Source of the DNA: Selaginella moellendorffii
Lineage: Eukaryota; Streptophyta; Lycopodiopsida; Selaginellales; Selaginellaceae
Assembly: GCF_000143415.4 (NCBI RefSeq)
Contig: NW_003314369.1
Location: 213,122-277,121 of the forward strand
Length of the DNA: 64,000 bases
Reading direction: 5' to 3'
The position numbers were made by a program, and so were the translations under genes. Below the pieces are notes generated by a model. The model made no database searches. It was not told the origin of the DNA and saw nothing but the letters and a program-made list of their open reading frames with translations. Positions 1 through 11,089 of the stretch are shown in pieces (position 1 is the first letter of the stretch; every line of letters starts with the position of its first letter).

Positions 1-1390
<1,390 letters not shown>

Positions 1391-1394
1391 ATTA

Positions 1395-1625
1395 GGCCTA
1401 TGTTAAGGTTGGCTACATGTATCAGCATTATCTATGTTTTCCAAATTGACATCTTCTATTCCTTAGGTGGAAGCCTTGGTGTTAACAACACTTAGTTGGT
1501 ATTGCTATAGTGGAGGTCTTTTGACATATAAATTCTTCCAAGAAATAAAAAATCACACAAGTAGTGGAGGGTTCTTGCATAAATAAGTAAATGACCTATC
1601 CATCCTTCTTTTGGGAGTACTATCA
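1395..1625 (-). repeat. Left arm of a diverged inverted repeat
   Basis: The reverse complement of this stretch aligns with 3795-4010. Shared blocks include a segment reading like ccaaggcttccac / ccaaggcctccac, a block like ggatggataggtcat / ggatggaagggtcat, and one like catgtagccaacct / tatgtggccaacct. The arms flank the gypsy-like remnant. Inverted orientation is not what LTRs of one element would show, so a rearrangement or two opposed insertions is likely. Confidence 0.6.
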
Positions 1626-1999
1626 AAGAGTTCATTTAGCATTAATTTATTCAATATTCATTTTCTAAACTCATTTTTAAAATAAGATCACTTATTATTC
1701 TCATCGTGTTAATTGATATAAGCTCAAGTTTATTTTCTATTGCTCATTTTGTTGCCATATGTTACCATCTATAGTTGCATCGTATAGCAGACTCAATCTT
1801 CATTCTTTATAGGAATGGCCATATATATGCATATGTGGGGGATGATCCTAAGACCTAACATTGGCAATTTTTGGCAAGTGTGAAAGTAAACTCAACTCCA
1901 TTGGTAGTATTGAATCATGACTATATAAAAGTTTATATAGTGAAGCAGTAATAGAACTTTATACCTATGACATATACATAACAAAGAGACAACAAATAA

Positions 2000-3260
2000 C
2001 CATCATAATCTAAATGCTGAAAGTTCCTTTGAAAGTTTAAATAAATTGTTCCACTAAACCATTTATCTGTGGATGATAAGCACTCATGAAAGTGTGGCAT
2101 ATCCCCAACCGAAACAATAAAATATGAAATACCTCAATCATAAATATAGGACTATTATTTGAAAGAATTTGCTTAGAACAAAATGTTGGAACACCACTCA
2201 TTTGAGAAGGAGGTATCCAACAACAATCATTGATGCACTAGCAAGAATATTAACTTCCATCTACTGAGTCAAGTAGTCATTGCCAATAATTAACCGTGGC
2301 AAAATCCCCATTATATCAAATGCCACTAACTCAAATAAATGGGAAATTGCAATCAACTCCAACTATCCTTCTTCAGCAGAAAAGGGAGTATTATGAGCTT
2401 GGCACTAAACACAACTATACATATACGAGATAACATCATATTGCTATTTTGATCTATATAAAGTTTCTTAGTAATATGCTGATATCCTATATGCCCCTAT
2501 AGAATAGAATAGTCATAATAAATATCGAGAAGGCATGGAATAAATATCAAAGGTACCACCACCTATAAATGATCATCAAGATCAGTCTTAACAAAATAAA
2601 GAAGGTTATCTAAAATGATAAGTCATTAAAAAGTGATGCAAGATTCTCAAAATCTTTAGATCCACAACTCAACTTTTTGAGCCTCATGAACCTTGTTAAG
2701 AGAAGGTAAATCTTACTCTACACCTTGTGGATACTAAATATCATGTATAATAACTGCCAATGGCACGGAATCTTCATCCAAAAAATCCACTAATGCTGGA
2801 ATAACAAGTTTGTCAGGAACAAGATAAGAGAGTGAAGAAGGGAAAAGAGCTTGAGAAGGGGCATTAGCATCAGCGATAAAACTCCTAAGGCAGTGAACAA
2901 CCTCAAAATCATATATTTGAAACTTTAGATCATATTGAGCAGTATGACCAACTAAGTTCTTCCACTTCAATAACAAAGTAACTATAGAATGATCACCTAT
3001 TAGTAATGTTCAAAAACAATACAAATATATATGAAGCTTCTCAAAACCCTAAATTGTTGCTAAACACTCTTTATTTGTTGTGGAATAGTTCATCTCTACT
3101 GATTGTAATATATAGTTGATGTATGCAATGGGATGGTGTTGACTAAGCACACTCAAACTCTCTTGTATTAACACACTTTCAACACTAATATAAAAAATAT
3201 CCATATCCAAAATGAAAAGTTGAGTATAGTCAAGATACACCAAATTATAGGAGTTGTCAA
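2000..3260 (-). mobile_element. Decayed Ty3/gypsy retrotransposon fragment (RNase H and downstream)
   Basis: On the minus strand, the segment at about 3243-3049 reads as a degenerate RNase H region: FILDMD, VLSQHHPIAYINYIL and NYSTTNKECLATI match the gypsy pattern (FxLDTDAS, VLSQ, HPIAYxSxxL, NYSTTEKECLA). The segment at 2976-2734 continues with KWKNLVGHTAQYDLKFQIYD and FEVVH, then a FIADANAPS-like stretch, resembling the RNase H to integrase linker (YDFEVVHxPGxxNxxADALSR). Frames are broken between these pieces, and 2000-2700 has only suggestive integrase-like sequence. Non-functional. Family assignment rests on motif order seen by eye. Confidence 0.65.
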
Positions 3261-3794
3261 TAGTTTGAAATTTGTAAATGCTTATTCACAATCTATAAAC
3301 TAGATGAAAGATGATGTTGATAACTTTAATGATGCTCGTAATAATGTAATATAATAAAAAAGATGATCAATGAAATGATTAAGATATTGCGCCTTGCCTA
3401 TGAAGTGTTACACATTGTTTATATACTTCGGAGTAGGGAACTTTAGAATATTCACAAGTTTGTCAGACTCAACTTGTAAACCTTCATAAAAAAGGATGAG
3501 GTAAAAAGCTTAACTCGACACCACCCATAATGATTGAAGTTCAAGCTCTAATTATCTCACGTACATAGTTAGGTTTGCCTTATCTCATACACATGCATGT
3601 ATATAATGATTGTTATAAAGAATTGAAGACTTATTCTACCACACAATATAACTATAAATGGAAATATGTGGTAACAGGTTGAGCAATAGAAGATAAACTC
3701 AAACCTGTATTAATCAACATGGAAAGAATAATAAAAGACCTTTTGCTATAAAAATAAGTTTGGAAAGTAAACATTGGATGAACTGAACCCCTTG

Positions 3795-4010
3795 ATGGTA
3801 CTCTCCAGAAAAGGATGGAAGGGTCATTGACTTATTCGCGCAAAGACCTTTCACTATATATATTACTCTTCATTTCTTAAAAAAATCTTTATGTCAAAAC
3901 CTTCCACTATAACAACACTAATAAGTCATTATTGACACCAAGGCCTCCACTTAGAAAATAAAGGAATCTAGAAAATGCTAACAATGCTAATATATGTGGC
4001 CAACCTCATC
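3795..4010 (+). repeat. Right arm of a diverged inverted repeat
   Basis: Partner of the arm at 1395-1625 (reverse complement). The match is diverged with small indels. Downstream, to about 4440, I see no gene. Confidence 0.6.
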
Positions 4011-4477
4011 ACACGTTTAACAGTAGATGTGTAACACATGTGGTTTTCACTCTTTATTCTATGGTGGTTTTCCATAGGATAACCACGAAGTAGAACCTAA
4101 ACCTTCTATGTGCCACATGTCATATGCCACATGTCCAATGATAGCAGAGTGGAATTTTCGTTTTAGAGCCTTGGGCCACTAAATGAACAAAACCAAACTC
4201 TTAAGCATGGAGTCTAGGAGTGAAGGAATTAGAGCACGTAGCAACTCTTGAAAGAAAAAACTCACGCCGAGAAACACACCATGCCCGTGGTGGTGTTTGT
4301 GTAGTACCATATCATGTCATTAATGCCTGGCATTTGTTCCTTGTTGCGAGATCATCACATAAGCAAGAACATCCCAAAAAAAAAAGGAAAAAATTTACCA
4401 AGGGTACGTTCTCCTCCTCTTCCTCCTTGAGCATACAACCTTAAACCCTAAAAGTGCACTTTTTTTTCCAATCGATT

Positions 4478-4528
4478 GGATATTACGTCCTTGGGTTTGA
4501 ATAGTATTACCTTCTGGGAAGTCTAAAT
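4478..4528 (+). repeat. 5S rRNA-derived segment, copy 1 (deleted)
   Basis: Reads CTTGGG-TTTGAATAGTA then TTACCTTCTGGGAAGTCT. It matches the 3' half of plant 5S rRNA (CTTGGGCGAGAGTAGTA ... GACCTCCTGGGAAGTCC) with the internal block ACTAGGATGGGTG deleted. The preceding sequence (gtgcac, T-run, ccaatcgatt) is shared with the copy near 5220, so the 5S piece belongs to a larger repeat such as a Cassandra-type LTR. A pseudo-5S origin is seen directly; the TRIM identity is inferred. Confidence 0.6.
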
Positions 4529-5237
4529 TTATGAGCTTACAACTGTATATTTGGAACCCCCCACAGCTTCTCTATTGAGGAACGCACACTTTGGGCTTTC
4601 ACCCCAAGTCACCCTTAGTACCAAGAGTTGGTCTCTGAGATAAACTTGAAACTTACTAGTTAGATTGCAAATTTGGATATGGGAACAACCAAACATGACT
4701 AATACAAAGGGCATGATAGCAAAGTGTTTAATAGACATAGTAAATTGTCATTTAGCAAATATTAAGGGACCAAACTCAATATTCTGGGGGTTCCCAATAC
4801 TAGCAAGTGCAAGTTAATAAATAAGTTTCTTTAATCAAGTCATATATACTTGATTAATAACACTTAGGAATTCTATCCTTATGCTCTTCTAGCCAAGAGT
4901 ACATGCGAAGACCAATTCTTTAATTAGCTTGAGTGGAGACTAAAAGAGGGTCTAACAATACTGACCTCTTGCTATCATGGCAATAAAGAAAGAATATTCA
5001 AAAAGACTAGCCGATAAATAACTTTTGATACTTGCAATCACATTTGTTACAAGATATCATAGCCATAACCATGCCCTCACCTTTATCCTTGAGTACAAGT
5101 AGCAGCAACATCAACCTCCATTGGAACATAATTATCTTGTAAGCAACCAAAAAAATGAATCAAGAGACGGGGTTCAAATATAAAGGGAAAAAACCCATAA
5201 ACAAAAATGTGCCCCCTTTTCCAATTGATTAAAGGCC

Positions 5238-5310
5238 TTAGGATATTTAAGGTTAAGTATCCTTATATTTAAATAGCACTAGGATGGGTGACATTTTGAG
5301 AAGTTCAAAC
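5238..5310 (+). repeat. 5S rRNA-derived segment, copy 2 (box A and box C recognisable)
   Basis: The block ACTAGGATGGGTGAC at about 5279-5292 is identical to the box C region of plant 5S rRNA and is followed by a diverged TCCTGGGAAGTCC. Upstream, GGTTAAGTATCCTT resembles 5S box A (AGTTAAGCGTGCTT). Some 60 bp downstream (about 5366-5405) a stretch reading AATCATACCATATGTTAAT resembles the 5S 5' end (GATCATACCAGCGTTAATG), so a second partial unit may follow. Probably an LTR of a Cassandra-like TRIM, in which 5S sequence supplies an RNA polymerase III promoter. Confidence 0.65.
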
Positions 5311-6626
5311 TCAAAAACTTACATTTGATATTGAAGTAGTCTTAGGTCTAACTCTATTAGTTGGCTAGGGAAATCATACCATATGTTAATATTAACATCT
5401 GATAGGTTTAGTTTGCCTCCAACTAAGCTTGACCCGAGGGATAGGGTGTTAAGAGTCTTGGGAAAGATGCGGCTCTCATCTTCCATTCACGAAGGTGTAA
5501 ATTTGTAGAGAATTGTGGTGGATTATAAATAACTAAAAAGAATGATTTAAGAAACTATTTATATGAGTTCAAATATAAAGGAATGAACAAGAGTGCACCC
5601 TTTTTTAAGAGTTTTGTGATACTTGTGTAAGCGACTAATTTTTCCATTCTACTTTAGTCACTTAACCGCACCTCCGACCACTTGGAGGAGTCTCATTCAC
5701 AACCTCCATAAGTCCAACTCAGGACTTGGGGCTTGCTAGCCCCGAGAATGGCATCCATGCCACTCAACCTTAGCACTTGGTCCAAGTGCTCCACGTGTCC
5801 GATCCCATGATCGACACCCCAAGGTACCACCGACGTATCAGCCCGTTACGCTAAGGCCATGCCCATTTACCTTGGTCACACTGGTGGTCCAACACCACCT
5901 GCATTCCAATCCCGTCTCTCAAAGACTGGGTCATCCGTCCATGAGTGATCATCCCAGATCCACTCCTTAACCTCCTTAGGAGGCCTACAGACATGGGGAA
6001 TAGCCTTCCCCAATATCTCTATTCCGGTCCCCATCAAGTCCCTTTTTTGTCCTTGGCTGTGTTCGCCAATGCTGCCACTGGATCAAGGCCCACAGGCCCG
6101 ACCACTAAGTCCCACTATCCTCTAGGACTTCCTCACTGTGTGACTGTGTCCTTGGTCACCACACCAGAGGGCTACCCCTCTTCCTTTCCACAGTCTAGGA
6201 CTTAGGGACACCATTTCGGAACACTGTGGCCCTACGCGGGCCTCATGGGTACTCTCCCCGCCTTCCGCCTTTGGGTGCTCTAGCCATGGGATTAGAGCGA
6301 GGTTCCGTTGAGCCACACCAGGTATCCAAGTAGGTAGTGCCACCCACACTTGGACTGGGAGCATCGGCCAGACGATCTCCCAAGGGAACTAGAGCCGGCT
6401 CTTGAACACTTCACCAAGCTACCCCGCTTGTCGGTCCATGTTCACTCTAGTCTTGGACTTCCCAATGGGCAGCTCATCACCCAACACTGGGTTCGGCCTT
6501 CCTAGGCCAAACTGGCCTTTCCTGGCCAAACTGGCTCCACTGCAGTCCTCCCCCTACTATACTTTTGGAGCTCACCAAACCCCCCAGGATCTGGGAGACG
6601 AACGCTTTGGGCTTTCACCCTCTCAG

Positions 6627-6710
6627 ACTCGAACTCGGACTCGGACTCGGACTCGGACTCGGACTCGGGCTCGGTCTCGGGCTCGGCCTCGGCCTCAGTC
6701 TCGGTCCCGA

Positions 6711-6760
<50 letters not shown>

Positions 6761-7690
6761 CCGGTCTTGGTCTCGACTTCGGACTCCATCTCGGGTCCAT
6801 CTCGGACTCCATCTCGGACTCCATCTCGGGTCCATCTCAGACTCCATTTCGGGTCCATCTCGGACTCCATCTCAGGTCCATCTCGGACTCCATCTTGGAC
6901 TCCATTTCGGGTCCATCTTGGGTCCACCTCGGACTCCACCTCGGACTCCATCTCGGGTCCATCTCGGACTCCATCTCGGACTCCATTTCGGGTCCACCTC
7001 GGACTCCACCTCAGACTCCACCTCGGACTCCATCTCGGGTCCATCTCGGACTCCATCTTGGACTCCACTTCGGGTCCATCTCGGGTCCACCTCGGACTCC
7101 AGCTTGGACTCCATCTCGGACTCCATCTCGGACTCCATTTCGGGTCCCTCTCGGGTCCACCTCGGACTCCACCTCAGACTCCATCTCGGGTCCATCTCGG
7201 ACTCCATTTCGGGTCCATCTCGGGTCCACCTCGGACTCCACCTCGGACTCCATCTCAGGTCCATCTCAGACTCCATCTCGGACTCCATTTCGGGTCCCTC
7301 TCGGGTCCACCTCGGACTCCATCTCGGACTCCATTTCGGGTCCATCTCGGGTCCACCTTGGACTCCACCTCGAACTCCACCTCGGACTCCATCTCGGGTC
7401 CATCTCGGACTCTATCTCAGACTCCACTTCGGGTCATCTCGGGTCCACCTCGGACTCCATCTCGGGTCCATCTCGGACTCCATCTCAGACTCCATTTCGG
7501 GTCCCTCTCAGGTCCACCTCAGACTCCACCTCGGACTCCATCTCGGGTCCATCTCGAGTCCACCTCGGACTCCACCTCGGACTCCATCTCGGGTCCATCT
7601 CGGACTCCATCTCGGACTCCATTTCGGGTCCCTCTCGGGTCCACCTCGGACTCCACCTCGGACTCCATCTCGGGTCCATCTCGGACACTT
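6627..7690. repeat. GC-rich minisatellite: (CTCGGN)n hexamers, then 11/12-bp units
   Basis: From 6627 to about 6775 hexamers such as CTCGGA and CTCGGT repeat almost perfectly. From about 6776 to 7690 the array consists of interleaved 12-bp (CTCGGACTCCAT/C) and 11-bp (CTCGGGTCCAT) units in a changing order, forming higher-order blocks. The units lack stop codons, so reading frames of 160-465 codons stay open on both strands (for example 6402-7799 plus and 6502-7068 minus). These frames are explained by composition and I do not regard them as genes. The array sits in otherwise AT-rich DNA. Confidence 0.9.
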
Positions 7691-7929
7691 CCACGTGTCA
7701 TGTTTTGGTCCTTTTGGGTCCCTTTTTGGAGCCTCGCCTATGGCTCGCTTCGTGCTCATTCCTCAAGCACTTCGTTGGGAGTTCCACTCCCGCTCTTGAC
7801 TTTTCAAGTTGGAGCTTTTGGTCCAAACGTGTTATGCTCGTTTGGCTCTCGCTTCGGCCACTACCACGTGGCGCCCTTCCGGCTCCACTTTGGGGCCTAG
7901 GGATTTTGTGTCTCACAACTTGGGATTAA

Positions 7930-7982
7930 ACATCTTTAGATTTGAAGAATACTAGGCTAAAAGACCTCTCAAGAAGTCTAAA
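7930..7982 (+). repeat. 5S rRNA-derived segment, copy 3
   Basis: TTTGAAGAATACTAGGCTAA followed by AAGACCTCTCAAGAAGTCT aligns without gaps to the 3' half of plant 5S rRNA (GTAGTACTAGGATGGGTGACCTCCTGGGAAGTCC). The following aaattcataagcttaca is shared with copy 1 (aaatttatgagcttaca at about 4525-4541), so both are members of one repeat. Confidence 0.65.
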
Positions 7983-8044
7983 TTCATAAGCTTACACATC
8001 TTTCATAAGAAGTGAAGTTGAAAGATGTACAACAAGAAATGGAA

Positions 8045-8447
8045 GAAGCAAATGTCTCATAACATTATGTCAGTTGAAGAGCATCGTCAAAAGTGGCTAG
8101 AGCAAGTGCATGCATAAGTCCTATAAAATCTTAATGAAGTGTTAGCCACGACGTTCCCAACTTGATCCACTCTAATATATTTGGTTCCACACGAAGCCAG
8201 AGGCTTTAGAAGCAAATACCAAATTGCATTGCTAACTCATATGGCCCTTGATAACATAATGTTGTGTTAGTCGAAGAGTATTGTCAAGGGTGGCTAAAAC
8301 AAGTGCATGCACAAATCCCACAAGATCTTAACAAAGTGTTGGCTACAACATTTTCAACTTGATCCATTCTGATATATTTAGTTCCACACAAAACCAAAAA
8401 CTCTAGAAGCGAATGCTAAATTGCATCACTGACTTACATGGCCTTTG
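8045..8447 (+). repeat. Tandem duplication of about 200 bp
   Basis: 8045-8246 and 8248-8447 are diverged direct copies. Both contain ga/agagcattgtcaa, agtggctaga/aacaagtgcatgca, and caacttgatccactct/cattct blocks in the same order. No coding frame is shared across the copies. Confidence 0.75.
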
Positions 8448-8662
8448 ATAAAAATGATGTAGTGGTACAATGGTTTAAGCATAGCCACTCATGCAGATTG
8501 GAACATTTTCCTAAGCATGTATTTAGATATGCTAACAATTATGATGATGCCTTTGAACAATTGCAATGCTTTCCCTTGGAGACATATAGGAAACTCATGC
8601 AAATGATGCCTCCCTTAAGTAATAACACTTTATTTTTGGCATGTCCAACTAATTGCCACTAA
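8438..8662 (+). pseudogene. Short repeat-family ORF, function unknown
   Basis: An open frame of 74 codons (VVVQWFKHSHSCRLEHFPKH ... YANNYDDAFEQLQCF). A diverged, frame-broken copy lies at about 925-1065, so the frame belongs to a dispersed repeat rather than a host gene. I do not recognise the domain. Probably part of the flanking retroelement. Confidence 0.35.
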
Positions 8663-8929
8663 AGGTAAGTAGTTGTTTAGCCTCATGCTTAACCTCAATA
8701 TACACCCTTAACCATCCAAGTCAGGATAATAGGATAAAAAAAGGGCCCTACAATCAAGTGATCACCCCTTTAGCCAGTTGGCTTAGGGTGTAAGGGATAG
8801 GATCCTAACATTGGTATTGGAGCCCAGTTTGATTCTTGTAGCTGACGAGTGGGGCAGAATATTCTGAAGGAATATTCAATATGGTGGATCTCCCTCTTAT
8901 TCAATATGGTGGATCTAGAGGGAGAACCA

Positions 8930-9577
8930 AGGTTTGGTAAGGGATGCAAGGAATTTGTATGGCTGAGACAACTCCTAAAGGATCTTGAGGTTGAGCAACT
9001 AAACCATTAGTTGGTGTGATAACTAGAGCAGTGCAATCTTGTTTGTCATGAGCAAAGCAAACATATCCTTAAGCAATTTATGAGGGAACAAGTCAAAGTT
9101 GGCATCATGCATATCAACTACTTGCCAAAGTTGGCATCATGCATATCAACTACTTGCCAACTAAGGAGATGCTCGGGGATGCAAGGAACTTGTATGGCTG
9201 AGACAACTCCTAAAGGATCTTGAGGCTGAGCAACTAAACCATTAGTTGGTGAAGTCAAAGTTGGCATCATGCATATCAACTACTTGCCAACTAAGGAGAT
9301 GCTCGGGGATGCAAGGAACTTGTATGGCTGAGACAACTCCTAAAGGATCTTGAGGCTGAGCAACTAAACCATTAGTTGGTGTGATAACTAGAGCAGTGCA
9401 ATCTTGTTTGTCATGAGCAAAGCAAACATATCCTTAAGCAATTTATGAGGGAACAAGTCAAAGTTGGCATCATGCATATCAACTACTTGCCAACTAAGGA
9501 GATGCTCACAGATGTGTTAATGAAGCTCTTGGCATTGGATGCAGCTTAGAATCTATTGAGTTCTAGCTTACGAGGAA
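8930..9577 (+). mobile_element. Decayed Ty1/copia fragment (RNase H end of pol), internally duplicated
   Basis: The sequence reads CKELVWLRQLLKDLE, then a damaged DNQSAI-like stretch, then MHINYLPTKEMLTDVL in the plus direction. This is the C-terminal RNase H signature of copia pol (ACKEL.WLR, CDNQSAI.LAKN, KHIDV, IAYLPTKEMLADVLTKPL). The block starting gggatgcaaggaa(c/t)ttgtatgg occurs three times (about 8941, 9178, 9306) and the block ending catatcaactacttgcc also recurs, so local duplications occurred after insertion. All frames are interrupted. Confidence 0.75.
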
Positions 9578-9610
9578 GTGTTGAGATATAAGCCTGAACT
9601 CAACAGAGTG
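9552..9610. repeat. Hairpin-forming copia end / LTR start
   Basis: CTATTGAGTTCTAGCTTA (9552-9569) and TAAGCCTGAACTCAACAG (about 9589-9606) are near-perfect reverse complements around an 18-bp loop. The second arm begins the probable 3' LTR (TGTTGAGATATAAGCC from 9579). The first arm occurs again at about 12,798-12,823 (tattgagttccagcttatatctc), at the end of the opposite-strand copia relic. Confidence 0.6.
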
Positions 9611-11089
9611 TGTTACTGATGTTGCCTTTTTCTAACAAATGGCATGCTCATGGTCTGAGACATATGCTCCCAAGGGGCACATGGAGCTGGCCATAGCATG
9701 ATCACCTACAAGAGCTCCAACAACATTGTATTCATGGGCCTCCTTGTGGGATTTAGGGACATGTAATGGTGCTAGAAGTGCTTCTACTTGATGGGTTTTG
9801 ACTTTGAATTGAGCCTTGTATGGTGTGGATGCACTGGGACAAGTTGGATATCTGTAGCAGGTGATATTTTTTCTTTAATTAAAAGTGTGGAGCTTTGAGC
9901 ATATTCAACACTTCAAGAAACTAGATTCAATGACTCTCTCTGTTAAGCTTGATTTCAGAAAAAAAAACCACTTATAACAAATATTAAATGTCTAAAGGCC
10001 CAAGCAATTTTTATATTCCAAAGATTATGTATGTATGAACTACAATTTTGTGAATAAATTGTTAATTCTTTTTATATTATTAATATTAAAAAAAAAATTA
10101 TAGAGTAAAATCTTTAAAAGTAATCACATGAAGAAAAAAACAACAATATTCATTCATTCACTCATTAGCTGTTTGCAAGTTTCACAGCACTCACTAAAAA
10201 GTACATGATTTGATATAATATGATATGAGCACACATATGTTGTGCATTATATACCCTATATCATCCAATCAATTTTTGGCCAAACCAAATATCTTAGGGC
10301 ATTAAATTAGCCTAATGATGCTAATTTAATGCCAATCCTTAATGAAATTTTACATTTTTTATTTAATGTCTAGAGGTAGGGCTACTAGAGATCTTGGATT
10401 CTTCCAATTCGTGCTGATGGAAATAGCTTCTAGTAGCAATTTGAGTATGAGGGATCAGTTGCCCTCTCTCAATTATTATTATTATTATTTTAAATAATAT
10501 GATGTGTAAAAATATTATTATAAAAGTAAACAAAGATAAATAAATGTTAGCTAAATACAAATAATTTCATTTGCAAGTGGGAAAAATGGTCCAATTAAAT
10601 TAATAAATTAAGTTCATATTCCCTAATTTAATAGAGCAAGTGCAAAATATCCCTTATATTAGAAGATAACTATCAAGGATGAAGTATGAGTGATATGAAA
10701 TTAGTCTTGTGTATTCTGTTTCTTTAGCAAAATCAATATAAATAAGTGGTAATCATTATTTTTATTTATATTTGTAAATTTTGAAAGTAAAATATATCAG
10801 ATTTTATTGCATACTAAAAAATCTAAATAGATAGGAAACATTTTTTTTCTTATTATTACAATAAACATTATATAATAACGTGATTTGCTAAAATAAATCC
10901 ATCACACAGTTAGATTTTCTTCTACCAATACATTCTTTGGAAATATATCATAGAGGGGGGGGGGGCCTGGGAGAGGGAGGAAATAAAATACATATTAATA
11001 ATAATTTTAAAATCAAAGTTATATAGCTTCAATGCCATATATTAATATTAGCGTAATAGGATTTTAATAGCTATCAGATTAGGTAGAAA
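9611..11089. other. Intergenic AT-rich DNA, possible LTR body, no gene
   Basis: No coding frame is supported. The first few hundred bases may be the remainder of a copia LTR. A run of 11 G occurs at 10,955-10,965. Confidence 0.5.

Larger units (their letters stand above)
5447..8810 (+). mobile_element. Candidate long LTR or nested LTR material ending at a Met-tRNA primer site
   Basis: The interval begins TGTTAAG and ends ATCCTAACA, the inverted TGTTA/TAACA ends typical of LTRs. It is followed after two bases by GGTATTGGAGCCC at 8813-8825, close to the plant initiator-Met-tRNA primer binding site (TGGTATCAGAGCC). Inside are a GC-rich island (about 5640-7900), a minisatellite, a 5S-derived segment at 7930-7980 and a 200-bp tandem duplication. 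No second LTR or target duplication was found in the window, so the boundaries are tentative. The structure could also be several nested pieces. Confidence 0.4.

Noticed and set aside
6627-7690. CRISPR-like array
   Set aside because: Units are contiguous 11/12-mers without unique spacers, and the setting is a plant nuclear genome.
6402-7929. Large overlapping open frames (up to 465 codons) on both strands
   Set aside because: They are produced by a stop-free minisatellite; several frames are open at once, and none continues into unique conserved sequence.
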